Assembly: GCA_050288625.1 (NCBI GenBank)
Contig: JBNKEE010000010.1
Coordinates: 62,001-126,000 of the forward strand
DNA from: JAAGZL01 sp050288625
GTDB taxonomy: Bacteria; Pseudomonadota; Gammaproteobacteria; Chromatiales; Chromatiaceae
Direction: 5' to 3'
DNA length: 64,000 bases
Shown here: positions 9,704-19,828 of the stretch, one piece after another
Position numbering within the stretch: the first letter of the stretch is position 1
How the letters are laid out: every line of letters begins with the position of its first letter
Notes under the pieces: model-generated
What the model was told of the DNA's origin: nothing
What the model saw: the letters and a program-made list of their open reading frames with translations, nothing else
Databases searched by the model: none
Program-made: the position numbers and the translations under genes

Positions 9704-10480
9704 TTATTTCACCACAGAATCAAAGATCTTTACATTGTCTTGCAGGTGTTGGGGGTTGATAGTACCGACGATCATGCTGCTGACGCCGGGGTGAGAGAAT
9801 ACATATTCCATGGATAGCGCCACCCCATCCGGTCCGTTCACATGGCCACTCTGCAGCCCTTTCTTGATCAGCACCCCCTTGTTGGCCGCTGCAGCCGCCT
9901 CCAGCACCGGCAAGTCAGCGCCATAGTCCGGGTTACAGGTGGCCATCACCACATCCATCTCCTGCACCGTGCGCAGCCCCCCCTCAGGGGTCTTGCTGGA
10001 CATGCCGTGGGCCCGGATCAGCCCTCGCTGCTTTAGCTCGCGCAGGGCATCCAGCGCCCCCTCCTGCTCCAGGATACGTAAGTCCTCGCCGTCGGAGTGG
10101 ATCAGCACCAGATCCAGATAGTCCATATTCAGGGTGCGCAGGCTATGCTCCACCACCCGGATGGTGGTATCAAAGGAGAAATCGAATCTGGACGCACCGT
10201 CCTCAAAAAACTCCCCCACCTTGGAGACCACCACCCAGCGGTCACGGGGACCGGGAAGTAGATGTCCCAGCCGGGACTGACTGCTGCCGTAGGCCGGCGC
10301 GGTATCAAGCAGATTGATGCCCAGATCCGAAGCCAGGGCCAGCAGATCACTAATTTCCATATCCTGCGGCAAATCAAATGGTTTGGGGTACTTTACCTGC
10401 TCGTTGCGCCCGAACTTAACCGTGCCCAATCCCAGAGGGCTTATCATGATGCCGGTGTCACCTAGCGCTCTCAGCTGCAT
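9704..10480 (-). CDS. Aldo/keto reductase
   Basis: 258-residue TIM-barrel oxidoreductase with the usual AKR elements: the opening LGTVKFGRNEQ, the catalytic Asp-Tyr in LLDTAPAYG, Lys in VVVSKVGEF and His in LVLIHSDGED. It resembles the bacterial branch annotated as general aldo/keto reductases; the substrate is unknown. It overlaps the FAD oxidoreductase upstream by 10 bases and sits among LPS-core genes, so a role in sugar or carbonyl metabolism is possible but not shown. Confidence 0.85.
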   Translation of the reverse strand: MQLRALGDTGIMISPLGLGTVKFGRNEQVKYPKPFDLPQDMEISDLLALASDLGINLLDTAPAYGSSQSRLGHLLPGPRDRWVVVSKVGEFFEDGASRFDFSFDTTIRVVEHSLRTLNMDYLDLVLIHSDGEDLRILEQEGALDALRELKQRGLIRAHGMSSKTPEGGLRTVQEMDVVMATCNPDYGADLPVLEAAAAANKGVLIKKGLQSGHVNGPDGVALSMEYVFSHPGVSSMIVGTINPQHLQDNVKIFDSVVK

Positions 10481-11661
10481 TGCTCTGTAACCTCCCAGGG
10501 TGGCAAGGCCAGATCTGGCCTTGGCAGCATAGCCAGGCCTTGTATATCAGCCTGTTGTGGAGTCACTCCATCCTTTTCTAACAGCTCAAGTATCTCCTGA
10601 GCCAAGCGCGGGGCAAAGGCCAGCTTGGTGGGCCAGACCGTTATCACGCCATTATCCGCTTGTAAAAAACAGCTCTCTGGGCGCAGGCCGCCCAATGTCT
10701 TCGGCTCTGCCCGATCAATCCGCAGAGTGGACCATTCGGTGTTCGCAGTATCAATCCAGGGCAACATATCGGCCAGTTCCCGTTTGGCATTTTCAATCTG
10801 CTGTTCGGGTGAACGCTCTACCCCAGATTCCGCAATCTGCCCTCCCAGATACCAGGCCGAGCGGCCATCCGCCATAGGAGCGCTGGTTACGGTGATACGC
10901 GGGGTGGCGCTGGAGCCTAGACAGTGGGCGTACAAATAAGGCAAATGGCCTTTGACTATCACCATGTGCAACGGTCTAAGTTGCATGGCCGGATGATCCC
11001 GTCCCAGCTTTTGTATCAGTCCGGCATTACCCTTGCCTGCCGCAAGTATCAGGCTTCCTAACTCGATCTCCAAAGCATGACCTGGAATCCTGACCAAATG
11101 ACTCCCATTTGCGGAGCGCTCGAATCTATACTCATCTGCTTCCAGACGATGGCAGTGATCGCCCAGCTGGTGTACCAACTCTGCGGTCAGGGATGACACA
11201 TCCAGCACCTGCTCTTCCAGACGGTAGAGTGTTCCTTTGAATCCAGGATGCCGGAAGGGCTCGGGACGATCATCCGTTTCCACTTGGGTCATACGACTAC
11301 GCATGGCCTTGCCAGCAAAAAAACCCGCCATACGCGATACCAGACTCGTGGTGGACCATAGGTACTGATGCCCGCTCAACATCGTTACTCCGCTCAGATC
11401 TAATTCGCCAGTACCTTCCAGGCAAGCGCGCCACACCCCTGGCATGGCGCCTATAGCGCGGGCCGATTCAGTAAGATTACCGCTGAGAGCATATTTGGCA
11501 CCGCCATGGATGATCCCCTGGGAGGCGATAGTCTGCACCCCACCCAGAGCATCTGACTCGAACAGTACTGCTGCAAAACCGGCCTGGCGTAGCCGCCCCA
11601 AGGTCCAGAGGCCGGCGATACCACCGCCGAAGATCGCTATGTCAGCCTTAGCTCTCTGCAT
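10471..11661 (-). CDS. FAD-dependent oxidoreductase (DAO/GlpD-like)
   Basis: 396 residues, opening with a dinucleotide-binding fold IAIFGGGIAGLWTL (residues 8-21) and a downstream FAD segment SQGIIHGGAKYAL. The rest matches the DAO superfamily layout (IELGSLILAAGKGNAG; late TVWPTKLAFAP). The substrate could be an amino acid, glycerol-3-phosphate or another hydroxy/amino acid; I cannot choose. Its 10-base overlap with the aldo/keto reductase suggests the two are produced together. Confidence 0.8.
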   Translation of the reverse strand: MQRAKADIAIFGGGIAGLWTLGRLRQAGFAAVLFESDALGGVQTIASQGIIHGGAKYALSGNLTESARAIGAMPGVWRACLEGTGELDLSGVTMLSGHQYLWSTTSLVSRMAGFFAGKAMRSRMTQVETDDRPEPFRHPGFKGTLYRLEEQVLDVSSLTAELVHQLGDHCHRLEADEYRFERSANGSHLVRIPGHALEIELGSLILAAGKGNAGLIQKLGRDHPAMQLRPLHMVIVKGHLPYLYAHCLGSSATPRITVTSAPMADGRSAWYLGGQIAESGVERSPEQQIENAKRELADMLPWIDTANTEWSTLRIDRAEPKTLGGLRPESCFLQADNGVITVWPTKLAFAPRLAQEILELLEKDGVTPQQADIQGLAMLPRPDLALPPWEVTEQCS

Positions 11662-11674
11662 ATGAATAGGCAGG

Positions 11675-13021
11675 TCAGTCTGGCCTGTTTATACTGGCGC
11701 CGCGGCCTATGCCGTAATAGGTAAAGCCCTCCACATCCATGTTCTCAGGATCGTAGAGATTGCGGCCATCAAATATGACAGGCTGCCTCAGTCTAGCCCG
11801 AACCAGGCCGAAATCTGGGGCACGAAACTGTTTCCACTCGGTCACGATGATCAGGGCGTCAGCCCCCTCCAACGTCTCTTCCGACGTGTCACATATAACC
11901 AGGTCGTCTCTGTCGCCATATATACGGATGGCCTCTTGCCTTGCCTCTGGGTCATAGGCCTGCACCCGTGCGCCCTCAGCCCACAACTCTTCCATCAAGA
12001 CTCTGCTGGGAGCCTCGCGCATATCATCGGTGTTAGGTTTGAAGGCCAGGCCCCAAAGGGCAAAAACCCTGCCTTCCAGATCGCCCCCAAAGTGCATATG
12101 CACCTTGTTGAACAGAATGCGTTTCTGCGCTTCATTAACCCTATCTACCGCCTGTAACAGCTTGGCAGGGTAGTCATATTTTCCAGCAGTGTGTTTCAGG
12201 GCCTTCACATCCTTTGGGAAGCAGGAGCCGCCGTAACCGGCTCCGGGGTAGATAAAGTGGTAGCCGATGCGTCTGTCCGAACCTATGCCGATGCGGACCT
12301 GCTCGATATCCGCCCCTACTCTCTCGGCGATATTGGCCAGCTCATTCATAAAGGTGATCTTGGTGGCTAGCATGGCGTTAGCGGCATACTTGGTTAACTC
12401 GGCCGAGCGGATATCCATCTCAATCAGGCGATCATGATTACGGTTGAATGGGGCATAGAGGGCGCGCAAATGTTCGGTGGCGTCGTGATTGTCGGTGCCG
12501 ATTATGATGCGATCCGGCTTCATGAAATCATCGATGGCGTTACCCTCTTTCAGGAACTCAGGATTTGATACCACGTCAAAACCCATACCATCCATGCCTC
12601 GTTCTTCCAGAGCCTCCTCCAGTTCAGCGCGCACCAGGTCTGCGGTCCCCACCGGCACCGTAGACTTGTCCACGACGATCTTGTATTCATCCAGGTGGCT
12701 ACCGATGGTCCTGGCCACGGCCAACACATATTGCAGATCGGCCGAACCATCTTCGTCCGGCGGGGTGCCGACCGCTATGAACTGAAACATGCCGTGGGCC
12801 ACGCCCTCGGCGGGATCTGTGGTAAAGCCCAGCCGACCGGCGTCCATATTGGCCCTGAGCATAGGCTCCAGACCAGGCTCATGGATCATGACCTTGCCCT
12901 GTTGCAGACTTGCCACCTTCTCCTCATCCACGTCCACACAGAGCACATCATGGCCCACCTCAGCCATGCAAGCGCCGGTAACCAATCCTACATAACCAGA
13001 GCCAAAGATGGTGATTTTCAT
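11675..13021 (-). CDS. ugd: UDP-glucose 6-dehydrogenase
   Basis: Oxidises UDP-glucose to UDP-glucuronate with two NAD+, supplying uronic acids or aminoarabinose for LPS and exopolysaccharide. 448 residues: N-terminal Rossmann FGSGYVGLVTGACMAEVGH, VDKSTVPVGT at 118-127, and the catalytic Cys267 in GYGGSCFPKD. The C-terminal UDP-binding domain has ALWGLAFKPNTDDMREAPS. Complete and canonical. It lies 22 bases after hldE and 13 before the FAD oxidoreductase. Confidence 0.95.
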   Translation of the reverse strand: MKITIFGSGYVGLVTGACMAEVGHDVLCVDVDEEKVASLQQGKVMIHEPGLEPMLRANMDAGRLGFTTDPAEGVAHGMFQFIAVGTPPDEDGSADLQYVLAVARTIGSHLDEYKIVVDKSTVPVGTADLVRAELEEALEERGMDGMGFDVVSNPEFLKEGNAIDDFMKPDRIIIGTDNHDATEHLRALYAPFNRNHDRLIEMDIRSAELTKYAANAMLATKITFMNELANIAERVGADIEQVRIGIGSDRRIGYHFIYPGAGYGGSCFPKDVKALKHTAGKYDYPAKLLQAVDRVNEAQKRILFNKVHMHFGGDLEGRVFALWGLAFKPNTDDMREAPSRVLMEELWAEGARVQAYDPEARQEAIRIYGDRDDLVICDTSEETLEGADALIIVTEWKQFRAPDFGLVRARLRQPVIFDGRNLYDPENMDVEGFTYYGIGRGASINRPD

Positions 13022-13043
13022 GGTCGGTCCTAAACCTTTGAGA

Positions 13044-14471
13044 TTAAGTCGTCTTGTTTCTTATGGATTCTATAGTGCCGGTGGTGGAGCAATCGTCCAC
13101 AAAACTCATTACTTTCACCTCGCCGCCAGCGTCACGCACACACTTTGCCCCGGGGATATCATCCGGGTTGTTGTCTCCGCCCTTGACGAGAAAATCCGGC
13201 TTCAGACTGCAGATAAGACGTTCGGGAGTCTCCTCTGAGAATGGCACCACCCAATCGACACAACCCAGCGCGGCTAGCACGATCATACGCCGCTCAAGGC
13301 TGTTCACCGGACGATCTTCCCCCTTTAACTGGCGTACGGTCTCATCGGTATTGACCGCGACGATCAAACGATCTCCCAAACGGCTAGCCTGTTCCAGATA
13401 GGTGACATGTCCGGCATGTAGAATATCGAAGCAACCATTGGTAAATACCACGGTCTCTCCTCGAGACTTGGCAGCTTCCATGGCCGCTACCAGATCCTCT
13501 TCGGTCAGTACACCACGATGGATCACCTGCTGTTCCGCCAGGGCAGCCCGAATCTCATCCAAGGATGCGGCGGCAGTGCCCAGCTTGCCAACTACTATAC
13601 CAGCAGCAACATTGGATAGCTGGGTGGCAGCCTCCAGCGGCATTCCGGTGGCCAATGCAGCCGCCAACACCGAAATGACGGTATCACCAGCTCCTGTAAC
13701 ATCGAACACCTCACGGGCATGGGTGGGCAGATGCCTTGGAGACTTTCCATTCTCCAGCAATGTCATACCCTGCTCACCCCTGGTAACCAAAAGCGCCTCA
13801 AGGTTGTGCCTACTCATCAGTTCCATACCGCGCTCGACCAACTGATCATCAGTCGCGCATGACCCCACCACAGCCTCCAGCTCTGACATATTCGGTGTTA
13901 TCAGGGTAGCACCAGAGTATTTATTAAAATCAGTCCCCTTTGGATCTACCAGCACCGGTTTCCCCGCAGCTTTGGCACGTTCTATGAATTCGCTTACATC
14001 GCGCAGTGTGCCTTTACCGTAATCGGACAGTAAAACAAGATCGGCAGCTACCAGTAATGAGTCGAATTGGGACAATAGTTTTGCCGAATCAACCCCGGAG
14101 AAACCATCCTCGAAATCCAACCGAATCAGCTGCTGGTGACGACTGATCACTCTAAGCTTGGTTATGGTGGGAATACCTTCAAGACGTTCAAAACTGCACT
14201 CTACCCCCTGTTCCCGCAACTGATGCTCCAAGGTGCTGGCCATATCATCCGCCCCGGTAAGACCGAGCAGTGCGGCCTTTCCTCCCAGAGAGGCAATGTT
14301 CAATGCCACGTTGCCGGCTCCGCCAGGACGGCCCTCTTCACCGGTCACCCGCACCACTGGCACCGGGGCCTCGGGTGAGATGCGATTGGTGCCGCCATGC
14401 CAGTAGCTGTCTAGCATGACATCACCAACGACCAACACATTAATATCACTAAAATCAGGCAGTTCTATCAT
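13044..14471 (-). CDS. hldE: Bifunctional heptose kinase/adenylyltransferase HldE
   Basis: Phosphorylates heptose-7-phosphate at C1 and then adenylylates it to ADP-heptose. 475 residues from ATG 14469-14471, matching the usual length of about 477. The N-terminal ribokinase-like domain has VVGDVMLDSYW and a late DVTGAGDTVISVLA; the C-terminal nucleotidyltransferase domain begins around residue 335 with TNGCFDILHAGHV. A 16-codon in-frame extension upstream is unlikely because it has no family homology. It follows the kinase-like gene after 62 bases. Confidence 0.95.
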   Translation of the reverse strand: MIELPDFSDINVLVVGDVMLDSYWHGGTNRISPEAPVPVVRVTGEEGRPGGAGNVALNIASLGGKAALLGLTGADDMASTLEHQLREQGVECSFERLEGIPTITKLRVISRHQQLIRLDFEDGFSGVDSAKLLSQFDSLLVAADLVLLSDYGKGTLRDVSEFIERAKAAGKPVLVDPKGTDFNKYSGATLITPNMSELEAVVGSCATDDQLVERGMELMSRHNLEALLVTRGEQGMTLLENGKSPRHLPTHAREVFDVTGAGDTVISVLAAALATGMPLEAATQLSNVAAGIVVGKLGTAAASLDEIRAALAEQQVIHRGVLTEEDLVAAMEAAKSRGETVVFTNGCFDILHAGHVTYLEQASRLGDRLIVAVNTDETVRQLKGEDRPVNSLERRMIVLAALGCVDWVVPFSEETPERLICSLKPDFLVKGGDNNPDDIPGAKCVRDAGGEVKVMSFVDDCSTTGTIESIRNKTT

Positions 14472-14533
14472 CGATTTGATTGTTCTAGATTTAAAATCAG
14501 GATGGTACCACAAGACCATGCCATTTCGTGTGT

Positions 14534-15184
14534 CTATATGATTTTAGCTAACGACTTGATCTTTTCGCCTTTTCTCTCATCGAGACCCGCCGCCTCAATA
14601 TACATATCCAAGAATCTGTCTAAGCCAAATCTGGTAAAGACCTTGCGTTGCTCCGGGTTGCGCAAAAGATGGCGAAAATTACGTTTTCTCTGATCAATCC
14701 TAAGCGGAGACCATGAAAACCGCATATCTGCAACATCGATCAATCCAAATCCTCCTTGCGGCAACAAAAGTATATTTCCCAGATGCAGGGAGCGAAAATT
14801 GATACCCTTCTGGTGTAATTGAGCAACGAATTCGGCCATCTTTTTAAACAGCCCCTCTGACATTCCATCACGGCCAGCGACCTGCTCCATGGACTCACCT
14901 TCCAGAAGCGGATAGATGACTCCGTGACGTTTTATATGTTTACAGTAGAAAACCCGTTTAACGTCCACGCTGGGTATTCCCATGGTCATAAGCCTTTTTG
15001 CATTGCGCCGGAACCGCAGAGAGTATGGGTAGATGGTGGAAAGCGAAAGCCTGCGTTTTACTCGAATCAACTTTATTATGTAGTTGTCAGGGGTCAACAG
15101 AACCTTTACCCCATGCAGATCTCGCAAAAGCTCGGTCGCGCCTTCAGTCAATTCGGAATATTCATCTGCGGACATCAGCCACAT
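14534..15184 (-). CDS. LPS-core kinase-like protein (WaaP/lipopolysaccharide kinase fold)
   Basis: 216 residues from ATG 15184; a 17-codon longer reading to 15235 overlaps the end of the upstream pglF-like gene and is less likely, although the ribosome site AAAGGA is rather far (12 bases) from ATG 15184. Kinase-fold features: Lys in NYIIKLIRVK (near residue 38), a catalytic-loop-like LHLGNILL with His134, and a metal-binding Asp150 in GLIDVAD. This matches small sugar kinases that phosphorylate core heptose. The canonical HxD is replaced by HLGN, so activity is inferred. Confidence 0.7.
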   Translation of the reverse strand: MWLMSADEYSELTEGATELLRDLHGVKVLLTPDNYIIKLIRVKRRLSLSTIYPYSLRFRRNAKRLMTMGIPSVDVKRVFYCKHIKRHGVIYPLLEGESMEQVAGRDGMSEGLFKKMAEFVAQLHQKGINFRSLHLGNILLLPQGGFGLIDVADMRFSWSPLRIDQRKRNFRHLLRNPEQRKVFTRFGLDRFLDMYIEAAGLDERKGEKIKSLAKII

Positions 15185-15200
15185 AACACATTCATGTCCT

Positions 15201-17087
15201 TTATTTTGTTGACGAAGAACCAACAACAGAAACATTATTTTGACTCAGGCCTTCTATTCTGTTCTCCGGGACAAACTCAACTATTAACTGGATAAGCAAG
15301 TCATCATCGTACACACTACAAGCAGACTCTACTCTTTCCATCAGCTCCTCAAGCCTGCCCCACTCAACAACCCTATGTCTGGCCAGAAGTATTTTTTCAT
15401 GTTTAGTTGGCTCTAACTGTTCACTACCGTGGAATAGCTCCTCATACATCTTCTCTCCAGGACGCAGCCCTGTGTAGCTTATCTCAATATCTATGCCCGG
15501 CTCTTTCCCAGACAGCCTAATCATCTGTTCAGCCAGGAAACTTATCTTTACCGGCTCACCCATATCCAGAACAAAGATTTCACCGCCCTTACCGATAACT
15601 GATGCTTGCATTATGAGCTGACAGGCCTCAGGGATGGTCATAAAGTAACGTTCAATCTCCTCATGGGTTACGGTAACTGGGCCACCGGCAGCTATCTGTC
15701 TGCGAAACAGCGGGATAACACTTCCTGCAGACCCAAGAACATTGCCAAACCGAACTGTTATATAGTTTGTTTCTGAGCGCGCATTGAGATTCTGGCAGAA
15801 GATCTCTGCCATCCTCTTGCTGGCCCCCATTACGTTGGACGGATTAACCGCCTTATCTGTGGATATAAGGACAAACTCGGCACAACCAGATTTGTCCGCC
15901 TCAATAGCGACATTTCTTGTACCTATTACGTTATTCTTGAATGCTTCCCTTACCTGATGTTCCAGCATAGGTACATGCTTGTATGCTGCAGCATGAAAAA
16001 CGATGTCTGGCTCGTAAAGTTGAAAAATACGCTTGACCGTAGCAATGTCACTAACGTCACCCAGCTGAAAGTTGAATGAAACATCTTTGAATTCGCGCCG
16101 CAAATCCATTTCAGTTGCATATAGGTTGTACTCGGAGTTCTCAAGCAATATCAGTTTCGCCGGACCTAGTCTGGCAATCTGCCTACACAACTCCGATCCG
16201 ATAGATCCTCCTCCGCCAGACACCAAAATTGTTCGATCTTTCAAACCGGCACTTATTGACTCCCAATCTAGGGTTACCTGATCACGCCCAAGGATGTCTT
16301 CAATTGAGACTTCACGCAGTTCATTAATAGAGACCTGGCCTGACATAAGCGCATCCAGATCAGGTACTGTCCTAAATGGCACTCCGCTATCCTCACAATA
16401 ACCTACGATCCTCTTCATTTGTGGTGTAGACGCGGATGGAACTGCTAATAAGATGAGGTCAATCTCAAGATCATCACACAGGTTAGGGACGTCTTCACAC
16501 CTGCCTACAACAGGCACGCCATGTACATGCCTTCCTTGCCGTCTGAGCTTGTCGTCTACTATGGCAACAGGCTGATAGCTTGCTCCAGCCTTTCGCTGCA
16601 GATCGCGAATAAGCATCTCTCCGGCTTGGCCTGCACCAACCACCAGTACACGCATACCAGTGCCTAGCACAAATTGTCTCTCTGTAAGCAAGCGATAAAG
16701 CAACCTTGGGCCAGCCAAGAAGGCAACCAGCAGCATCCCATAGAGAAACGGAACAGATCGTGGCACATTACCGAGGCGTACAGTAAGAAACATGAATGCC
16801 ATTAAAACAGCCGTTCCTGCTATCACTGCCTTAAAGATCCTGACAAGATCATCTAACGAGGTGAAACGCCAAACACCTCGAAAAACACCAAATGCGTATA
16901 AGGCTATACCCTGGACAACTAATACATAGTGAATAGATCCGGTTGCATACCGAAAAAAATGCTCTGGAATAGTATCAAGATTGAATCTGAGCCAATATGC
17001 CCCAAACCATGCAGCCACCACCATTAGCAGATCAAGGATTACTGCCGGTAGTGCTCTTACAATTTTTTCCATATGGAATGAATCCAC
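15201..17087 (-). CDS. pglF: Membrane UDP-GlcNAc 4,6-dehydratase (PglF/WbpM/CapD type)
   Basis: Converts UDP-GlcNAc to the UDP-4-keto-6-deoxy-D-xylo sugar. 628 residues: about four N-terminal transmembrane segments within 1-135, a first Rossmann domain (VLVVGAGQAGE at 147-157), then the catalytic SDR domain with GGGGSIGSE at 291-299 and the diagnostic Thr410-Asp411-Lys412 followed by GASK, which replaces the usual Tyr. It starts at GTG 17087 in a TAGTG overlap with the aminotransferase stop. The product can feed PglE next door or the ketoreductase at 24.6 kb. Confidence 0.92.
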   Translation of the reverse strand: MDSFHMEKIVRALPAVILDLLMVVAAWFGAYWLRFNLDTIPEHFFRYATGSIHYVLVVQGIALYAFGVFRGVWRFTSLDDLVRIFKAVIAGTAVLMAFMFLTVRLGNVPRSVPFLYGMLLVAFLAGPRLLYRLLTERQFVLGTGMRVLVVGAGQAGEMLIRDLQRKAGASYQPVAIVDDKLRRQGRHVHGVPVVGRCEDVPNLCDDLEIDLILLAVPSASTPQMKRIVGYCEDSGVPFRTVPDLDALMSGQVSINELREVSIEDILGRDQVTLDWESISAGLKDRTILVSGGGGSIGSELCRQIARLGPAKLILLENSEYNLYATEMDLRREFKDVSFNFQLGDVSDIATVKRIFQLYEPDIVFHAAAYKHVPMLEHQVREAFKNNVIGTRNVAIEADKSGCAEFVLISTDKAVNPSNVMGASKRMAEIFCQNLNARSETNYITVRFGNVLGSAGSVIPLFRRQIAAGGPVTVTHEEIERYFMTIPEACQLIMQASVIGKGGEIFVLDMGEPVKISFLAEQMIRLSGKEPGIDIEISYTGLRPGEKMYEELFHGSEQLEPTKHEKILLARHRVVEWGRLEELMERVESACSVYDDDLLIQLIVEFVPENRIEGLSQNNVSVVGSSSTK

Positions 17088-18268
17088 TATTTTGTAGCCT
17101 TGGCCAGTATCTTATCTACAACATCTGCAATTCGGTGCATATCTGATTCAGACAATGTGGGATGAACAGTAAACATAAGACTAGTCTCCCCAAGCTCTCT
17201 TGCGACGGGAAGATGCTTCACCGGCCGCAGATCGGTTCCATCAAATGCCTTCTCTCTATATACCTCACTGCAGATACCATCAAAACACGGGGCCCCCTCC
17301 TTGTTAACAGCGCGTACAATTCTATCACGATCCCAGCCGGTCTTGAGCCGATCAGGCCTTAGAAAGGCATAAAACTTATAAAAAGAGTGTCCAAATTCAG
17401 GACCAGGCAAAGGAATTCTAAGCGAATCGTGACCTGCAAGGCGTTCAGCAAGGGTCATTGCATTCGAACGTCTTTTTTTAACCCAACTATTTAATCTTCG
17501 CATCTGAACAAGACCGATAGCTGACTGCAGCTCAGTCATACGCCAATTAGTGCCAAATGACTCATGCACCCACTTAAACAACTTATCAGAACTAAATTCA
17601 CTCTGGTAGATGGCCCCATAACTCTTACCATGATCCTTGTATTCCCAGGCCCGCTCCCACAATGCTTCATCATCCGTAAGAAACATACCGCCTTCACCGC
17701 CAGTTGTAATAATCTTGTCCTGGCAGAACGAAAATGCTGAGACATCACCAAAACCACCGACTGATTTGCCCTTGTAATGGGCACCATGGGCCTGAGCGCA
17801 ATCCTCAATAACCTTCAAATTATATTCTCTGGCAAGCTCTAGAATTGGATCCATATCACATGGCCAGCCAGCCAAATGCACCACTATAATGGCTCTGGTT
17901 TTTGGCGTAATACAACGGTGTATGGAATCTACAGTTATATTCTGTGAATTAGCATCAACATCAGCAAAAACTGGCTTAGCCCCACAGAGTACTACAGAGC
18001 TTACGGTTGCAATAAAAGTACGGGGAGGAACAATAACTTCGTCGCCAGGACCAATATCCAACGTCTTCAGCGCGAGCTCAAGTGCAACCGTTCCATTAGC
18101 CAAAGCAATACCATAGGTAACCCCACAATATGCAGCAAACTCACTCTCAAAATGCCTTCCGGCATCCCCCGACCAGTAATTTACATTTCCTGAATAAAGC
18201 ACATCTGTGACGGCCTTAACTTCTTCCTCTGAATATTGTGGCCAAGACGGAAAATCATTATAAGACAT
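17087..18268 (-). CDS. pglE: DegT/DnrJ/EryC1 sugar aminotransferase (PglE-like)
   Basis: PLP enzyme expected to aminate C4 of the PglF product, giving UDP-4-amino-4,6-dideoxy-GlcNAc. 393 residues; the PLP Lys185 lies in FCQDKIITTGGEGG, with the usual EDCAQAHGA block at 155-163. It is directly coupled to the dehydratase gene by a 1-base overlap. The 273-base gap to the divergent wzx must hold promoters for both directions; I see no convincing -35/-10 pair there. Pathway assignment rests on the pglF neighbour and pglD/pglC across the gap. Confidence 0.88.
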   Translation of the reverse strand: MSYNDFPSWPQYSEEEVKAVTDVLYSGNVNYWSGDAGRHFESEFAAYCGVTYGIALANGTVALELALKTLDIGPGDEVIVPPRTFIATVSSVVLCGAKPVFADVDANSQNITVDSIHRCITPKTRAIIVVHLAGWPCDMDPILELAREYNLKVIEDCAQAHGAHYKGKSVGGFGDVSAFSFCQDKIITTGGEGGMFLTDDEALWERAWEYKDHGKSYGAIYQSEFSSDKLFKWVHESFGTNWRMTELQSAIGLVQMRRLNSWVKKRRSNAMTLAERLAGHDSLRIPLPGPEFGHSFYKFYAFLRPDRLKTGWDRDRIVRAVNKEGAPCFDGICSEVYREKAFDGTDLRPVKHLPVARELGETSLMFTVHPTLSESDMHRIADVVDKILAKATK

Positions 18269-18541
18269 ATTGTTATCGCCAACTTATACAAATACAGAAT
18301 AGCAATCGAGAAGACAAGGTTAGTACAAATAATTATAATTTACTTACAATGCTGCAGATTATATGGTTAAAATCCCGCATCTGAATATAAAGAACAAGAC
18401 ATAGCTAAATCCCGTAAATTGCATATGCCATGCCTACTGAAAAATGCGATTTATGGGCGACATAAATATGGTTAGACTTATGGATAACCTCGACCACCCA
18501 TTTCCGAAAAATTATACATATATCTCAAAACCAAATCACGC

Positions 18542-19810
18542 ATGTCTTTAACCAGCATCAGAAGCAGCTTAAATGGCCCTCGGATCGCCATCATAGACCA
18601 AACGCTTGTCAGTGCGACCAACTTCCTTACGGCCATTTTACTCGCCCGCTTCCTTGGCATTCATAATTTCGGCATTTATTCACTGTTTTTTGTATTCCTT
18701 ATTCTGCTTGTCACAATCCATCTCTCCGTTTTCTCGGCGCCGATGATGACGCTCGCGCAAACAATGAGCGACGAAGTTGAGCAGAAAAGATACCTCCATT
18801 CCATAAACACCATTCAGGTTGCTTATAGCCTTATTGCGTCGGCGATATGCATCGCAACAGTTCTTTTACTTGCAGACATGATACAAACCCAACTATTTCA
18901 CTACCTGGTTTCTTTCTCTTTATGCGTATTCTTTGTTCCCATACAGGAGTGGCTGCGGAAATATCTATTTGCCAAACAATTAGGGCTAAGTGCATTTTAT
19001 TTGGACTCACTAAAAGCCTTAATTCAGATTGGCTTACTTATGCTTTATGCTCATTTCTACATATTGGATATTGACGCCACACTTTATATCATAGCCAGCG
19101 CATCAGCAGTCACTTACATAATCGGAGCGATACATCAAAAACTTGCAATTAACTTCAAAGGGAGCAGGCACGTATTCATAAAGAACTGGGCACATGCACG
19201 CCACTTACTTCCAAGCAATTTTCTAGAATGGGTAAAATCACAGGGATTTCTTGTTCTTGGTGGTTTCCTGATTGGTGTGCAAGCGGTCGGAGCAATCCGA
19301 GCAGCACAAAACATACTTGGACCGCTTAATGTTTTTTACCAAGCAGCAGACAATATATTTCCGGTTGAAGGTGCCAAGCGCATGGCTAAGGCCGGCCATG
19401 AGAGCATGGTCAAATACTTTAAGACAACCGAGATCAAAGGCATACTTCTTTTATCAGTACCTTGCATTATTATTTCGCTAGCGTCACATTGGATTATGGA
19501 GCTTTTTTATGGAATACAATTTGGTAATTATCACACTCTAATTATCTGGCAAGCAATCTCCCTCATGCTTGGTTTTTCTTTCAAGCTTAAGAGCTCATTC
19601 ATGCGCACAGTTCAATTTACCAAACCTATATTGGCTTCCACAATTCTAAGCAGCATCATTCTTATCGCTCTTATAACTCCCTTTAGCACTCTACTGAATG
19701 AAGATGGTATTATGCTTGCAAAAATTGTGGCAGAAACTTCCTCATTATTATTCATTGCGTATAACATAAGGGTTTACTTAAGGAACTCAATTAACTCTAC
19801 AGCAGAATGA
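18542..19810 (+). CDS. wzx: Wzx-type polysaccharide flippase
   Basis: 422-residue integral membrane protein with about 12 hydrophobic helices, MATE/PST-like layout (opening ALTSxRSSLNGPRIAI-like segment, IGVQAVGAIRAAQNILGPLNVF near the middle). It is expected to flip undecaprenyl-diphosphate-linked oligosaccharide across the inner membrane. It heads the short rightward operon with pglC and pglD 18 bases downstream, so its likely cargo starts with a bacillosamine-type sugar. No clear ribosome site before ATG 18542. The block is visibly more A+T-rich than the LPS-core genes to the left. Confidence 0.85.
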   Translation: MSLTSIRSSLNGPRIAIIDQTLVSATNFLTAILLARFLGIHNFGIYSLFFVFLILLVTIHLSVFSAPMMTLAQTMSDEVEQKRYLHSINTIQVAYSLIASAICIATVLLLADMIQTQLFHYLVSFSLCVFFVPIQEWLRKYLFAKQLGLSAFYLDSLKALIQIGLLMLYAHFYILDIDATLYIIASASAVTYIIGAIHQKLAINFKGSRHVFIKNWAHARHLLPSNFLEWVKSQGFLVLGGFLIGVQAVGAIRAAQNILGPLNVFYQAADNIFPVEGAKRMAKAGHESMVKYFKTTEIKGILLLSVPCIIISLASHWIMELFYGIQFGNYHTLIIWQAISLMLGFSFKLKSSFMRTVQFTKPILASTILSSIILIALITPFSTLLNEDGIMLAKIVAETSSLLFIAYNIRVYLRNSINSTAE

Positions 19811-19828
19811 ATCATGTAATTACTTCTC

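Noticed and set aside
12145..12152. Further ops-like 8-mers (ctaccgcc), also at 42512-42519
   Set aside because: Only 8 of 12 consensus bases match and both lie inside coding sequence (ugd and an aminotransferase) with no leader context.
18269..18541. Promoters in the divergent pglE-wzx gap
   Set aside because: TATACAT-like and TTGTCT-like elements are present, but none pair at acceptable spacing with two good hexamers, so no site is claimed.
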